The notes under the pieces are model-generated. The model saw only the letters and a list, made by a program, of their open reading frames with translations, was not told the origin of the DNA and did no database searches. Positions 18,253 to 28,033 of a DNA stretch of 64,000 bases are shown one piece after another. The DNA comes from Paraburkholderia sp. BL25I1N1. Its GTDB lineage: Bacteria > Pseudomonadota > Gammaproteobacteria > Burkholderiales > Burkholderiaceae. The stretch lies in contig NZ_PVZB01000002.1 in the NCBI RefSeq assembly GCF_003002025.1, positions 310,001-374,000 of the forward strand, read 5' to 3'. Each line of letters opens with the position of its first letter. Position 1 is the first letter of the stretch. The position numbers and the translations under genes are program-made.

Positions 18253-18497
18253 TGACTATCCCCGTGACATTACGACTGTTCTGACGGTCGTCACGCGGAC
18301 ATGGTAGGCATTCGACACAAGCAGATTCGACTACTCTTGGCGAAAGGCTCAGACTGCGGTGAAGACTCGGATCAGTAGTTTCCGGGGAAATAACGATCCC
18401 TGAAGACGGACCTTTCTGCAAATTCACGTTGATTCATCGGCGGCGCGGCTTCGCTCATGCAGTCTGCATCGATCACGTCACGCCGCGCGTCGTACCC

Positions 18498-21122
18498 CTA
18501 CGCCGCCACCTTCAAATCCTCAATCGCCCGCTGCCTCACGCCCAGGTCATCCCACAACTCCGGGTGGCAAGTGAACACCAGAATCTGATGCCGCGTGGCC
18601 GCGTCGATCAGCGCGCGCTTGATCGCGTCGCGCCGTGCGGCGTCGGTATGCACGGCCGCGTCGTCGAGCATGAGCAGGGTCGGCCGGCCTGATGCCTTCA
18701 ACAGATCCGCGTAAGCGAGCCGCGTCAGAATCCCGAGTTGTTCGCGCGTGCCGAAGCTCAGCGCCTCGAGCGTGTCCGCGCGGCCAAAGCGGTCCAATGT
18801 CGCGGGACTCAGATCGTCGCCGAGCGCGATCGTGGATTGCGGGAAAATCCGTTTCAGATAATGCCCGAGCCGCTCGGTCAGCGGCGCGCGCAATTGTGCG
18901 ACCGCGGCATCGCGTTCGTCGACCAGCACTTCGTCGAGCAGACTCAACGCGCTCGCGCGCAAGCTCAGTTCGTTTTTGCGCCGCGTCGCCTGCTCGACTT
19001 TGGCTTCCACCGCTGCCAGACGCTCGCCGAGACCGGACGCGCCGACCGTCTCCAGTTGACTGCGCAACGCCGCGATCTTCACCTGCCGATCGTTCTGCTC
19101 GCCGCGCGCAAGCTCCGCCGACGCGCGATAGCGCTTCGCCTCAGCCGCCGGATCGTCGAGACGCGCCGTTTCCAGTTCGCGCTCGCGCCCTTCGCGCTGC
19201 TTGCGCAATGCCTCGACCTGCACGCGCTGTTCGACGATCTTCGCCTGCCACTGCGCACGGTTGCGGCGGAACGCTTCGTCGTCCAGTTGCGCCTGCTTGC
19301 GTTGCAATTGATCAGCGAGCGATTCCGCGTTCGCCATGCCGGTCGATTTTTTGTCGGCTGCCTGCGTCAGCACTTTTCGTGCGGCTTCCAACGCGTCGCG
19401 CGCGATCTCGGCGTTGCGGCGTGCTTCATCGAGCGGCGGTGCAGAGGAAACGTCGGGCAGACCCGCGAGCCGCTCATTGGCGGCCTGCATGCGCGCCGTG
19501 GCCGTCGCCGACGCCGCGCGCAACGCGTCGATGCCCTGCGGCGCATACAAGTCGAGAATCTCCGCCTGGCTTTTCTGCTGGGCGAGCGCCGTCTTCCAGC
19601 GCTCGTGCCGCGCTTCGCCCTCGCCGAGCGAGGCGACGCCGAGCGCCTGCAACAACTGCGCATGCTGGGTTTCGAGCGACGCGAGTTCGGACAAACGCGC
19701 CGGCAGATCGGAGACGCCGGGAATCACCCGCAATTCGCCGAGCGCGCCGAGGCCGATCCGCTTCTCCTCGTCCACACGCAGCACGCCCTCGTTGCTCACT
19801 GGGTGGTCGTTGACGGTGATCGCGCCGTTCAGGCGATATTCGATGCGCGTCATCGCGGCTTCGGTGCGAGCACGTAACACGCTCAGCTCGCTGCCGAGCG
19901 CGGCGAGCCGCTTCAGCTTCGCCTCGTCGATTTCGAACATGGCCGCTTCGCGCGCGGCTTCGAGCACGGCACCGTTTGCCTTGCTGGCTGCGGCGATCGA
20001 CGCTTCGAGCCGCTCGCTTTCCGCGCGAAAGAGTCCGATCTGGCTGCGCAGATCGGCCGCGGTCACGGCTGCGTTGGCCAGTTCGAGCGCGCGGTTGGCA
20101 TCGGCAAAAGCCTGCTCGAATTGCGTCACGCTGGCCGCGGCATCCGCGTGTTCGGCCTGGACCGCCGCCACGCTGGCCCGCAGCGCATCGAGTTGCTGGC
20201 GCTCGCGCGCGACGGCCGCTTCCAGGTCGAGCGCGTTCTGCTCCTGCTGCAATGGCAAAGCCAGTTCGGCTTCGCTCGCTTTCAGCGACTGCTCCAGTCC
20301 TTTGAGGCTGCCTTCGAGTTGCACGACGGCATCGGCGCGCAATTGCGCCTGTAGCGCTTTCTGCTCGTGAACCTCCCACGGGCGTTTGCGCTGCGTATCG
20401 TCGAAGGTTTGTTGCTGCGTGGCGAGACTGGCAATGTTCGCCTCGAACTGTTGACGCTGCTGTTCGAGATCAGCGCGCTCCTCGATCAGCCGCGTGAGGG
20501 TCTGTTCGGCCTCGGCGAGCGGACCGGTGGACTTCTGCGTGCGCGCGGTGAGCAGTTGCCGAAGCTCGCGCTGCACGGCGGCGATCAATGCGTCCTCGCC
20601 TGCCGATTCGCGGCCGCCCGACAACTGCGATAACGCATCGCGCAGATACTGCGCGGCGTGGCCGGTGGAATCGCGCATCTCCTGGGTGCCGCCTTGCTGC
20701 ACCCATAGCAAGCCAGGAACCCCTGCGTTCTCTGCCTTCAACGGCCCACGCGCCGGACGTGAAAAACCGAGCAAGGCCGCGAGCTTGTCTTCGGCTTCAT
20801 CCTCACCGAACGCGCTCTGGCCGATCCTCAGCTCGCAACGCTGCCGCGTGACGAACTGCTTCGACAAGCGGCACGCCATGCCGTCCAGTTCGAAGCTCAC
20901 TTCGACCGACGGTTGCCCGCTCGCCTTGCCCCACGGCAACAGGTCTTTCAGATGGGAGGCCTTGTAGCGCTCCAGAAACACGGCGCGCACGGCTTCGGCA
21001 ATGGTGCTCTTGCCGGCTTCGTTCGGACCGACGAAAAGATTCAGACCGGGCTGCAGATCGTCGATGACGAGCTTCCCGGTGAACTGCTTGAACTCCTGAA
21101 TCGCAATACTTTGCAGCTTCAT
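18498..21122 (-). CDS. SbcC/YhaN-like SMC-type ATPase of a nuclease complex
   Basis: An 874-residue AAA/SMC-like protein. The Walker A GPNEAGKST is at residues ~33-41, long Ala/Glu/Gln-rich coiled coils occupy ~190-410 and ~480-740, and the C-terminal half of the ATPase has LSFGTREQLGILTRLAYADLL in place of the usual LSGGE signature, followed by Walker B (LLMLDDAAVH). No CXXC zinc hook is seen between the coils; a small non-coil segment (ITVNDHPVSNEGVLRVDEEKR) sits near residue 430. This matches the YhaN branch of SbcC/Rad50 proteins. The start overlaps the nuclease gene by 4 nt, so they form one complex likely acting on DNA ends. Confidence 0.88.
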   Translation of the reverse strand: MKLQSIAIQEFKQFTGKLVIDDLQPGLNLFVGPNEAGKSTIAEAVRAVFLERYKASHLKDLLPWGKASGQPSVEVSFELDGMACRLSKQFVTRQRCELRIGQSAFGEDEAEDKLAALLGFSRPARGPLKAENAGVPGLLWVQQGGTQEMRDSTGHAAQYLRDALSQLSGGRESAGEDALIAAVQRELRQLLTARTQKSTGPLAEAEQTLTRLIEERADLEQQRQQFEANIASLATQQQTFDDTQRKRPWEVHEQKALQAQLRADAVVQLEGSLKGLEQSLKASEAELALPLQQEQNALDLEAAVARERQQLDALRASVAAVQAEHADAAASVTQFEQAFADANRALELANAAVTAADLRSQIGLFRAESERLEASIAAASKANGAVLEAAREAAMFEIDEAKLKRLAALGSELSVLRARTEAAMTRIEYRLNGAITVNDHPVSNEGVLRVDEEKRIGLGALGELRVIPGVSDLPARLSELASLETQHAQLLQALGVASLGEGEARHERWKTALAQQKSQAEILDLYAPQGIDALRAASATATARMQAANERLAGLPDVSSAPPLDEARRNAEIARDALEAARKVLTQAADKKSTGMANAESLADQLQRKQAQLDDEAFRRNRAQWQAKIVEQRVQVEALRKQREGRERELETARLDDPAAEAKRYRASAELARGEQNDRQVKIAALRSQLETVGASGLGERLAAVEAKVEQATRRKNELSLRASALSLLDEVLVDERDAAVAQLRAPLTERLGHYLKRIFPQSTIALGDDLSPATLDRFGRADTLEALSFGTREQLGILTRLAYADLLKASGRPTLLMLDDAAVHTDAARRDAIKRALIDAATRHQILVFTCHPELWDDLGVRQRAIEDLKVAA

Positions 21123-22261
21123 GCGGACCTCGCTTCGCGCGGCAGTTCACGTTGAAAACGCGCCAGAAGCAGCAACGCCTCGGCCGCGCGCTTGATCTCT
21201 TGCGGGTCGGACTGCGGGTCCTCCTGCAAGCCGCGCAGACGCGCCACCACTTTCGCGAGGTAGCCGCTCTGCGCGCCGAGTTCGGCGAGATCGTCGTCGG
21301 TGGGCAGCACTTGCAGGCCGCTCAGGTCGACGCGCAAAGCGCGCACACGCGCGCGGGCTTCTTCCACGGCGATGTGAAGCGCTTCGGCGTCGGCCAGCGC
21401 GGCCGTGCCACCAACCGTCACGCGCAGCACGTCGTGGCTGCCCAGCGTGGCGAGGCGCGCCTTGAGCGAATCCACATCGGTCGGCACGGCGATGGTCTCC
21501 TCCCAGCGATGCCATTGATATTGACCGACCCGCACCGGCTCGACCACCGGCGCCGCGCCCGGCTCGCTCAGCGTGACATCGAGCATGAAACCCGGATCGT
21601 TGGCGCGGAAGCGGTCTTGCTCATGCGTGCCCGCGTACCAGATGCGCTCATCGACACGCAGATGCCCGTGCCAGTCGCCGAGCGCCAGATAGTCCAGACG
21701 CGCGCTCGCGGCACGCGTCGGCGCAATCGGATTCGACGAGTCGATGCCTTCCTGCAAAATCCCGCTTACGCTGCCGTGCGCGAGTCCGACGCGATGATAG
21801 CCGGCCGGTGTCTCCGCGGTATCGAAGAAACCGGTGGTGTCGTCATACGTGATGCGTTGCGTGAGCGGCGCGCACAAGACCGCGCAGCGGCACTCGTCCA
21901 GCAGCACCACGCCGGGTTCGAGCACCACGCGCACATTCGGCGCGATGCAGTTCAGGCGCTGCGCGCGCGTCCATACGCTCTCGACGAGCGCGGCATCGTG
22001 ATTGCCCGGCAACATGATCCACGGCCCCGCGAACGCTTGCAACGCGCCGAACAAACGGCGGATCACCGTGTCGGAGACGGTTTGGAGATCGAACACGTCG
22101 CCGGCAACGAGCACCGCATCGACATCGCGCGCAGCGGCTTCTGCTGCGATCCGGCGCACGGTCTCGAAGCGTGCCTCGGCAAGATGTGCCGCCTCGTCCG
22201 GCTCGAACTGGCCGAATTGCGTGCCGATCTGCCAGTCCGCGGTGTGCAGAAACCTGATCAC
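21119..22261 (-). CDS. SbcD/YhaO-like metallophosphoesterase DNA nuclease
   Basis: A 380-residue Mre11/SbcD-type phosphoesterase, partner of the ATPase whose start it overlaps (ATGA). Metal-binding motifs are GDVFD, PGNHD and GDWHGH. The first motif reads HTADWQIG, so the usual DxH is DxQ. After residue ~240 comes a capping and ATPase-binding region rich in charged helices (DDDLAELGAQSGYLAKVVARLRG). Function by family: nicking and trimming of hairpins or blocked double-strand ends. The pair is divergent from a DUF445 gene. Confidence 0.88.
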   Translation of the reverse strand: MIRFLHTADWQIGTQFGQFEPDEAAHLAEARFETVRRIAAEAAARDVDAVLVAGDVFDLQTVSDTVIRRLFGALQAFAGPWIMLPGNHDAALVESVWTRAQRLNCIAPNVRVVLEPGVVLLDECRCAVLCAPLTQRITYDDTTGFFDTAETPAGYHRVGLAHGSVSGILQEGIDSSNPIAPTRAASARLDYLALGDWHGHLRVDERIWYAGTHEQDRFRANDPGFMLDVTLSEPGAAPVVEPVRVGQYQWHRWEETIAVPTDVDSLKARLATLGSHDVLRVTVGGTAALADAEALHIAVEEARARVRALRVDLSGLQVLPTDDDLAELGAQSGYLAKVVARLRGLQEDPQSDPQEIKRAAEALLLLARFQRELPREARSA

Positions 22262-22484
22262 TGTGCCTCCTTCCGTTTCATTCCGTTCAATTGCAAGCTG
22301 TCTCTCCAGGCGAGCCAGCGCAGTCTAACCGCAGATGTTACCGTGCCCGCGCGGCAAAGCTAGTCCTAGACAACGAGCGCGCCTGGCCCATGCGCCGGCG
22401 AGCGGCGCTACACTCGCGATTCCGGACGCGCGCGTGGAGCGCGCCGCCTGATTTCAATCGACCTGGACCCGTTGCCCGCCGCCG

Positions 22485-23765
22485 ATGAACAAAGCAATCG
22501 AACTGAAGAAGGCCAAGCGCACCCCGCTCCTGCTGTTGATCGCCGCCGCCTGCGTTTTCGTGGTGACCGCATTCATGCCGCGCGGCATCTGGGTGGACGG
22601 CATCAAGGCGGTGGCCGAGGCCGCGATGGTGGGCGCGCTCGCCGACTGGTTCGCGGTCGCCGCCCTGTTTCGCCGCGTGCCGATCCCGGTCGTCTCCGCG
22701 CACACCGCGATCATTCCGCGGAACAAGCACAAGATCGCCGACAACCTCGCGGTGTTCGTGCAGGACAAATTCCTGGATGTGCCTTCACTGGTCGGTCTGA
22801 TCCAGAAGCACGACCCCGCGCGCACCATCACCGCGTGGCTGACGCAGCCGGAAAACACCGCCCGTTTAGGCGACTACGTCGTCAAGCTCACCAGCGGCAT
22901 TCTCGAATTGACCGACGACGTGCGCATTCAGGTTTTCATCAAGGACGCGCTGCGCGACGTGCTGGCCAAGGTGGATCTGTCGCAATCGATGGGTTCGATT
23001 CTCGACACGCTCACCAAGGACGGCCGCCATCAGGAACTGCTCGACGCCGGCATCGAACAGGTGGTGGCGCTGCTGCGCGAACCGTACGCGCGCGAGTTCA
23101 TCGCCGGGCGGATCGTCGATTGGGTGAAAAGCGAGTACCCGAAGATGGAGAAGATCCTGCCGTCGGCATGGCTCGGAGAGAAAGGCGCCGAAGCTATCGC
23201 CAACGCGGTGAATCGCATGCTCGAACAGATCAGCGAGAATCCTACGCATGAACTGCGTCAGAAGTTCGACGACGCGGCGCACAAGCTGATCGTCAAGCTC
23301 AAAACCGATCCCGCGTTCCTGCAAAAAGGCGAGGAACTGAAACGCTATCTGGTGGAAGGCGACGCGCTCAGTTCGTACGTGAAAGACATGTGGGGCGAAT
23401 TGCGCGCGTGGCTCAAGCGCGATCTGCAAAGCAGCGACTCGGCCCTGCACGCGCGCGTGGTGGCAATGGGCCAATGGGTCGGCCGCGAACTCGCGCACGA
23501 TCCGGCGTTGCGCCAGTCGCTCAACGATCACCTCGAAGAAGCCGCGCGCACAATGGCGCCGGACTTCGCGCGGTTCCTGACGCGCCATATCAGCGACACC
23601 GTCAAGAACTGGGACTCGCATGAGATGTCACGGCAGATCGAGCTGAACATTGGTAAGGATCTGCAATACATCCGCATCAACGGGACGATCGTGGGCGGCT
23701 TTATCGGCCTGCTGCTGTACGCGAGCTCGCAATTGCTGGGCTTGCTGCGTCTGCACATGGGATGA
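22485..23765 (+). CDS. DUF445-family inner-membrane protein
   Basis: A 426-residue DUF445 protein (YjiN-like). A first membrane segment (TPLLLLIAAACVFVVTAFM) is followed by the family block AVAEAAMVGALADWFAVAALFRRVPIP and IIPRNKHKIADNL. A long amphipathic helical middle (residues ~90-390) probably lies outside the membrane, and a last membrane segment (IVGGFIGLLLYASSQLLGLL) anchors the C-terminus. Molecular function is unknown. It is divergent from the nuclease pair and is followed by an AI-2E-type transporter gene. Confidence 0.9.
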   Translation: MNKAIELKKAKRTPLLLLIAAACVFVVTAFMPRGIWVDGIKAVAEAAMVGALADWFAVAALFRRVPIPVVSAHTAIIPRNKHKIADNLAVFVQDKFLDVPSLVGLIQKHDPARTITAWLTQPENTARLGDYVVKLTSGILELTDDVRIQVFIKDALRDVLAKVDLSQSMGSILDTLTKDGRHQELLDAGIEQVVALLREPYAREFIAGRIVDWVKSEYPKMEKILPSAWLGEKGAEAIANAVNRMLEQISENPTHELRQKFDDAAHKLIVKLKTDPAFLQKGEELKRYLVEGDALSSYVKDMWGELRAWLKRDLQSSDSALHARVVAMGQWVGRELAHDPALRQSLNDHLEEAARTMAPDFARFLTRHISDTVKNWDSHEMSRQIELNIGKDLQYIRINGTIVGGFIGLLLYASSQLLGLLRLHMG

Positions 23766-23898
23766 GCAGGCCGCCCTGCGTCAAAGCGCCTACAATCCGG
23801 GCATACGAATTGCTCATGCGTTTGGCCCGGACACCCTCTCTCGGTCCGCGAGCAGCCCTTATAAGAACGACAGCACGTCTCAATCGGAAAGTGTGCTC

Positions 23899-25851
23899 AT
23901 GAAAATCTCGTTACCGCCAACTGAGCGGCCGAACCGCGTTTACCCGCCGGGCACGCCGAGTCTGCACGGGCTTGCGTCGGTGATTACCGGCGTGGTGGTG
24001 GTGTGCGGCTTGTACTTCGGCCGCGCGGTGTTGATCCCGATCACGCTGTCGGTGCTACTCAGCTTCCTGCTCGCTCCGCTCGTACAGATGTTGCGGCGTT
24101 TCCATATGGGGCAATTGCCGTCGATTTTTATCGCCGTGTTGTTCGCGTTGGCCAGCTTACTCGCCGTCGGTGCGCTGATCACCGCGCAACTGGTGCAGCT
24201 CGCGGCCGACCTGCCGCAGTATCAGGAGGCGATCGAGCAGAAGATCGAAACGGTGCAGGAAAAAACCGTCGGCCGCGCCGATTCGCTGATGAGCCGCGCC
24301 GCCGTCGCGTTGCAGCGCGTGTCCCCGCCCAAGCCGAACCCGCCGCGCCCCACCGGACGCGCCGCGCGCAATGCGCCCGCCGTGCCGCAGCCGGTCGAAG
24401 TGCACGAACCCTCGCCCACGCCGATGCAGCTCGCGCAACGCGCGTTGTCGCCCGCCATCGCGCCGATCGAAACGACCTTTATCGTGCTGGTCGTGACGAT
24501 CTTCATCCTGCTGCAACGCGAGGATTTGCGCGACCGTTTGATCAGCCTGTTCGGCTCACGCGATCTGCACCGCACCACCACCGCGATCAACGACGCCGCC
24601 GTGCGGCTGTCGCGCTACTTCGTCGCGCAACTCGGGGTGAATCTGAGCGCGGGCGGTGTGATCGCCATCGGGCTCGCGATCATCGGCGTGCCGGGGGCGC
24701 TGCTGTTCGGCGTGATCGCCGCCTTGCTGCGCTTCGTGCCGTATATCGGCATCTGGATCGCCGCGATTCTCGCCGTGTTCCTCGCGGCCGCGATCCAGCC
24801 GCAATGGACCATGGCGGTCTATACGCTGATCCTGTTCATTGTCGTCGACGTGGTGGCCGGGCAGATCGCCGAGCCGCTGCTTTACGGTCACCGTTCCGGC
24901 CTTTCGCCGCTCGCGGTCGTGGTGGCGGCGATTTTCTGGAGCTGGCTGTGGGGGCCGATCGGTCTCGTGCTGTCGACGCCGCTCACGTTGTGCGTGGTCA
25001 CGCTGGGCCGCTACGCTGACCGGCTGAACTTTCTCACGGTGCTGCTGGGCGATCAGCCCGCGCTCACGCCCGCGCAGAACTTTTATCAGCGGCTGCTCGC
25101 GGACGATCCGCACGAGGCGATCGTGCAGGCGGAGCGCCTGCTGCGCGAGATGTCGCTGATCGACTATTACGATAAGGTCGCGCTCGAAGGTCTCAAGCTC
25201 GCCCGCAACGACGCAATGCGCGGCGTGCTAATGCCGGACCAGTTGCAGCGTATCAACGACGCGCTGGTGGACATCGTCGAAAACCTCGAAATCGCCGACG
25301 GCTTGCCGGACCGCCTCGCACGCAGCGAACCCGCCGATACCGCGAGCGCGCTGCTCGCTTCGGCCTCGGCCGATCTGTCCGAGCGGCACGACAGCCACGT
25401 TTCAGCGCACCCGCAGATGCGCTCCGAAGCGGCAAAAACGTCCGTGCTGTGCGTACCCGGCCGCGGTTCGTTCGACGAAGTCACCACCGCGATCGCCGTG
25501 CAACTGCTCGGCCGCCAGGGTCTCGCGCCGATGATGGCGACGCACTCGGGCTATCGCAGCGCACGCGCCGACGAACCGAGCTTCAAGGACGCGCCGATCA
25601 TCTGCATCGTCTCGCTCGATGCGCCCGAATCGCCGCCGTATCTGCGCAACATGCTGCGGCGCACGCGCGAATGGCGGCCGCGCGCGACGCTGGTGGTCGG
25701 CGTCGGCGGTGCGCCGGAGGGCGGCGCGGAGATGGGCGCGACCGGCGCTTCGCACGCGGCGCCCACCTTCCGCGCGATGATCGAAGAATGCCTGGCGGCG
25801 TCGAGCCTGCAGCACGCGCGCCACGCTTCGCATGTGGGCGGCGCGGACTAG
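23899..25851 (+). CDS. AI-2E/PerM-family transporter with long C-terminal extension
   Basis: A 650-residue membrane protein. Start ATG 23899 has GGAAAG about 8 nt upstream; the frame is open further 5' across the end of the previous gene but is not conserved there. Residues ~22-360 carry the eight-helix PerM/AI-2E exporter fold (SVLLSFLLAPLVQMLRR; SPLAVVVAAIFWSWLWGPIGLVLSTPLT is the classic end block). A proline-rich cytoplasmic insertion lies near 140-180. About 270 further residues follow: a helical segment (DDPHEAIVQAERLLREMSLIDYYD) and an alpha/beta segment (TSVLCVPGRGSFDEV...PRATLVVGVGG). Substrate unknown; members export small molecules or sodium. Confidence 0.88.
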   Translation: MKISLPPTERPNRVYPPGTPSLHGLASVITGVVVVCGLYFGRAVLIPITLSVLLSFLLAPLVQMLRRFHMGQLPSIFIAVLFALASLLAVGALITAQLVQLAADLPQYQEAIEQKIETVQEKTVGRADSLMSRAAVALQRVSPPKPNPPRPTGRAARNAPAVPQPVEVHEPSPTPMQLAQRALSPAIAPIETTFIVLVVTIFILLQREDLRDRLISLFGSRDLHRTTTAINDAAVRLSRYFVAQLGVNLSAGGVIAIGLAIIGVPGALLFGVIAALLRFVPYIGIWIAAILAVFLAAAIQPQWTMAVYTLILFIVVDVVAGQIAEPLLYGHRSGLSPLAVVVAAIFWSWLWGPIGLVLSTPLTLCVVTLGRYADRLNFLTVLLGDQPALTPAQNFYQRLLADDPHEAIVQAERLLREMSLIDYYDKVALEGLKLARNDAMRGVLMPDQLQRINDALVDIVENLEIADGLPDRLARSEPADTASALLASASADLSERHDSHVSAHPQMRSEAAKTSVLCVPGRGSFDEVTTAIAVQLLGRQGLAPMMATHSGYRSARADEPSFKDAPIICIVSLDAPESPPYLRNMLRRTREWRPRATLVVGVGGAPEGGAEMGATGASHAAPTFRAMIEECLAASSLQHARHASHVGGAD

Positions 25852-25864
25852 GCGCTTTCGCTGT

Positions 25865-25893
25865 GGGTACAGCCGCCCCGCGCCGCTGTACCC
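25865..25893. repeat. Inverted repeat (9-bp perfect stem) after the PerM-type gene
   Basis: GGGTACAGC and GCTGTACCC flank an 11-nt GC-rich loop, 14 bp past the stop codon. There is no T run after it on the + strand, so it may be a transcript-end stabiliser or weak terminator. Confidence 0.45.
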
Positions 25894-26011
25894 AAAATGA
25901 GGACAGCCACGCGCGCACCCTCCTTCATACTTCGCTATCGATTCGCACCGCCTCGAAGAGCTAACCAGCCACGGCGGTCGATCCCCGGCATCGAAGCTCC
26001 AGGAGACACGC

Positions 26012-27763
26012 ATGAGCCGCCCCTTCAAACCCTATCCATTTTCGCCGCGTCACTATGAAGGCGTGGCGCCACCGCTCGTCGACGGGCGCGATCCGGTCAG
26101 GTGGCCGGTGGCGATTGTCGGCGGCGGGCCGGTGGGCATGACGCTGGCGCTCGCGCTGGCTCGCCAGGGCGTGCGCTCGGTGCTGATCGAAGCCGACGAC
26201 GGCGTCTGCACCGGCAGCCGCGCGATCTGCATCTCGCGGCGCAGTCTGGAAATCTTCAAGCGACTCGGCGTCGTGCAAGGCTTCCTGCAAAAAGGCTTGC
26301 CGTGGACCGGCGGCCGCAGCTTCTATCGCGACACCGAAGTGTTCCGCTTCGCCATGCATCAGGACGACGAGCAATCGCTGCCGCCGATGATCAACATCGC
26401 GCAATATCAGATCGAGCAGTTGCTGCTCGGCGAGATAGAACGGCATGCGGATCTGATCGAGATCCGCTGGCAGACGCGCGTGACCGGCATCGAGCAACAC
26501 GCGGCCGAAGGCGGCCGCGAGAATCTGGAAGGCACGGCCGGCGCGACGCTCGCCCTGCGCACCGGCGACACCGCATGGCAGATGGACGCCGACTGGGTGG
26601 TGGCCTGCGACGGCGGCCGCAGCACGATTCGCGAGGCGCTCGGCCTCAAGCTCACCGGCACCACGTACGAAGGCCGTTACGTGATCGTGGATATCGAACT
26701 GGCCAGCGCGCGCGCCACCGAACGCCTCGCCTATTTCGATCCGCCGTCCAATCCCGGCTCGACGGTGCTGGTGCACAAGCAGCCCGACAATGTCTGGCGC
26801 ATCGACTACCAGCTTCGCGACGACGAAGACCCGGAAGCCGCCGTGCAGCCCGAGAACGTCATGCCGCGCGTGCAGAGCGTGCTCGATTCGATGGGCGAAA
26901 CCGGCGCGTGGTCGCCGATCTGGATCACCGTCTATAAGGCCAACGCCTTGACGCTCGAACGCTACCGGCATGGCGCGGTGCTGTTCGCGGGCGACGCCGC
27001 GCATCTCGTGCCGATTTTCGGCGTGCGCGGCGCCAATTCCGGTATTGACGACGCGGACAACCTTGGCTGGAAACTGGCCTGCGTGGTGAACGGCGTGGCG
27101 TCGTTGCGTCTGCTCGACAGCTACAGCGACGAGCGCGTGTTCGCCGCGCGCGAGAACCTGAGCTACGGCATGAAGAGCACGGAGTTCATGGCGCCGCCCT
27201 CGTTCGCCTTCGACCTGATGCGCCAGGCCGTGCTCGGTCTCGCCGAGCATCATGCGGCGGTGCGTCCGTTGATCAACCCGCGGCAGACGCATGCGATTGC
27301 ATACGCGCAGTCGCCGCTGAACGAAACCGCGGGTGACGCGAACGGCGCTTTCGCGCAAGGGCCGGCGCCCGGTACTGTGCTTCCGGAATGCAGACTCAAA
27401 CGCAGGGACCAAGGCGTCTTGGACGATATCCATCTGACGGATCTGCTCGGAGCTTGCTTCACCGCGCTGCGCTTCGGCGCGAACGCGAACGACGACTCCA
27501 CGCAAGACACAGCGTGGCAGCAGTTGCAAAGCACGTTGGCCGAACAACGTATCCCGTTCAAAACCGTCAAGCTGGTCAGGAACGACACGCAAAACGTCGC
27601 GAGCTCAAACGTGATCGATCACACCGGCCGTTTGCACGACATGCTCGACGCCACGCCCGGCACGGTCTATCTGATTCGTCCCGATGGCCATGTACTCGCC
27701 CGCTGGCGCGACGGCAGCGCAGCGGCCACGCAGCGCGCCATCGGCGCGGCGCTGACGATCTAG
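26012..27763 (+). CDS. FAD-dependent aromatic-ring monooxygenase (MhpA/PheA type)
   Basis: A 583-residue flavoprotein hydroxylase. The FAD-binding motif VAIVGGGPVGMTLALALARQG is at residues ~32-52, VACDGGRSTIREALG is the conserved DG motif, and VLFAGDAAHLVPIFGVRGANSGIDDA is the ribose-binding GD motif. The C-terminal ~120 residues have a thioredoxin-like layout typical of phenol-hydroxylase relatives. Enzymes of this class use NAD(P)H and O2 to hydroxylate phenolic compounds; the substrate cannot be read from the sequence. It is followed by a DUF2783 gene, a recurrent partner of this subfamily. Confidence 0.88.
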   Translation: MSRPFKPYPFSPRHYEGVAPPLVDGRDPVRWPVAIVGGGPVGMTLALALARQGVRSVLIEADDGVCTGSRAICISRRSLEIFKRLGVVQGFLQKGLPWTGGRSFYRDTEVFRFAMHQDDEQSLPPMINIAQYQIEQLLLGEIERHADLIEIRWQTRVTGIEQHAAEGGRENLEGTAGATLALRTGDTAWQMDADWVVACDGGRSTIREALGLKLTGTTYEGRYVIVDIELASARATERLAYFDPPSNPGSTVLVHKQPDNVWRIDYQLRDDEDPEAAVQPENVMPRVQSVLDSMGETGAWSPIWITVYKANALTLERYRHGAVLFAGDAAHLVPIFGVRGANSGIDDADNLGWKLACVVNGVASLRLLDSYSDERVFAARENLSYGMKSTEFMAPPSFAFDLMRQAVLGLAEHHAAVRPLINPRQTHAIAYAQSPLNETAGDANGAFAQGPAPGTVLPECRLKRRDQGVLDDIHLTDLLGACFTALRFGANANDDSTQDTAWQQLQSTLAEQRIPFKTVKLVRNDTQNVASSNVIDHTGRLHDMLDATPGTVYLIRPDGHVLARWRDGSAAATQRAIGAALTI

Positions 27764-27783
27764 TACAAAGGGAGACAAACATC

Positions 27784-27975
27784 ATGACCGATAGCGATCT
27801 CGACCTCGTCTACACGACGCTCTGCAAGACCCTCACGAACGAAGGCGAGACTCAGGCGCCGCTATATCTGGCCCGCCTCGCGATGCTGTGCCTGACCGAA
27901 CTCGACAACCCGCAGCGCGCGTTGTCGCTGATCGATGCGGCACGGCTGCCGGTTTCGACTGCGGTGCCGGCATAA
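27784..27975 (+). CDS. DUF2783 small protein paired with the monooxygenase
   Basis: A 63-residue acidic protein (MTDSDLDLVYTTLCKTL...LYLARLAMLCLTELDNP) of the DUF2783 family. These small helical proteins are found directly after FAD monooxygenases such as the one 20 bp upstream and probably act with it, but no biochemical role is known to me. The start ATG 27784 has GGGAGA about 8 nt upstream. A strong terminator follows. Confidence 0.85.
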   Translation: MTDSDLDLVYTTLCKTLTNEGETQAPLYLARLAMLCLTELDNPQRALSLIDAARLPVSTAVPA

Positions 27976-27983
27976 AGCGTAAA

Positions 27984-28019
27984 AAAAGCCGCCGCGCCTG
28001 ACGGGGCGCGGCGGCTTTT
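27984..28019. terminator. Bidirectional rho-independent terminator
   Basis: A 15-bp stem (AAAAGCCGCCGCGCC / GGCGCGGCGGCTTTT) with a short loop, flanked by A and T tracts, lies between the convergent DUF2783 gene and the ketopantoate-reductase-like gene and can end transcription from both sides. Confidence 0.92.
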
Positions 28020-28033
28020 CCTCGACGACAGTG

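Noticed and set aside
17757..18497. Considered a prophage tail origin for the Hcp gene
   Set aside because: The protein matches Hcp1 of type VI secretion rather than a phage tail tube, and no phage genes flank it.
26101..26937. 278-residue frame within the monooxygenase gene
   Set aside because: Same-strand out-of-frame shadow; the 583-residue frame has the FAD-binding motifs.
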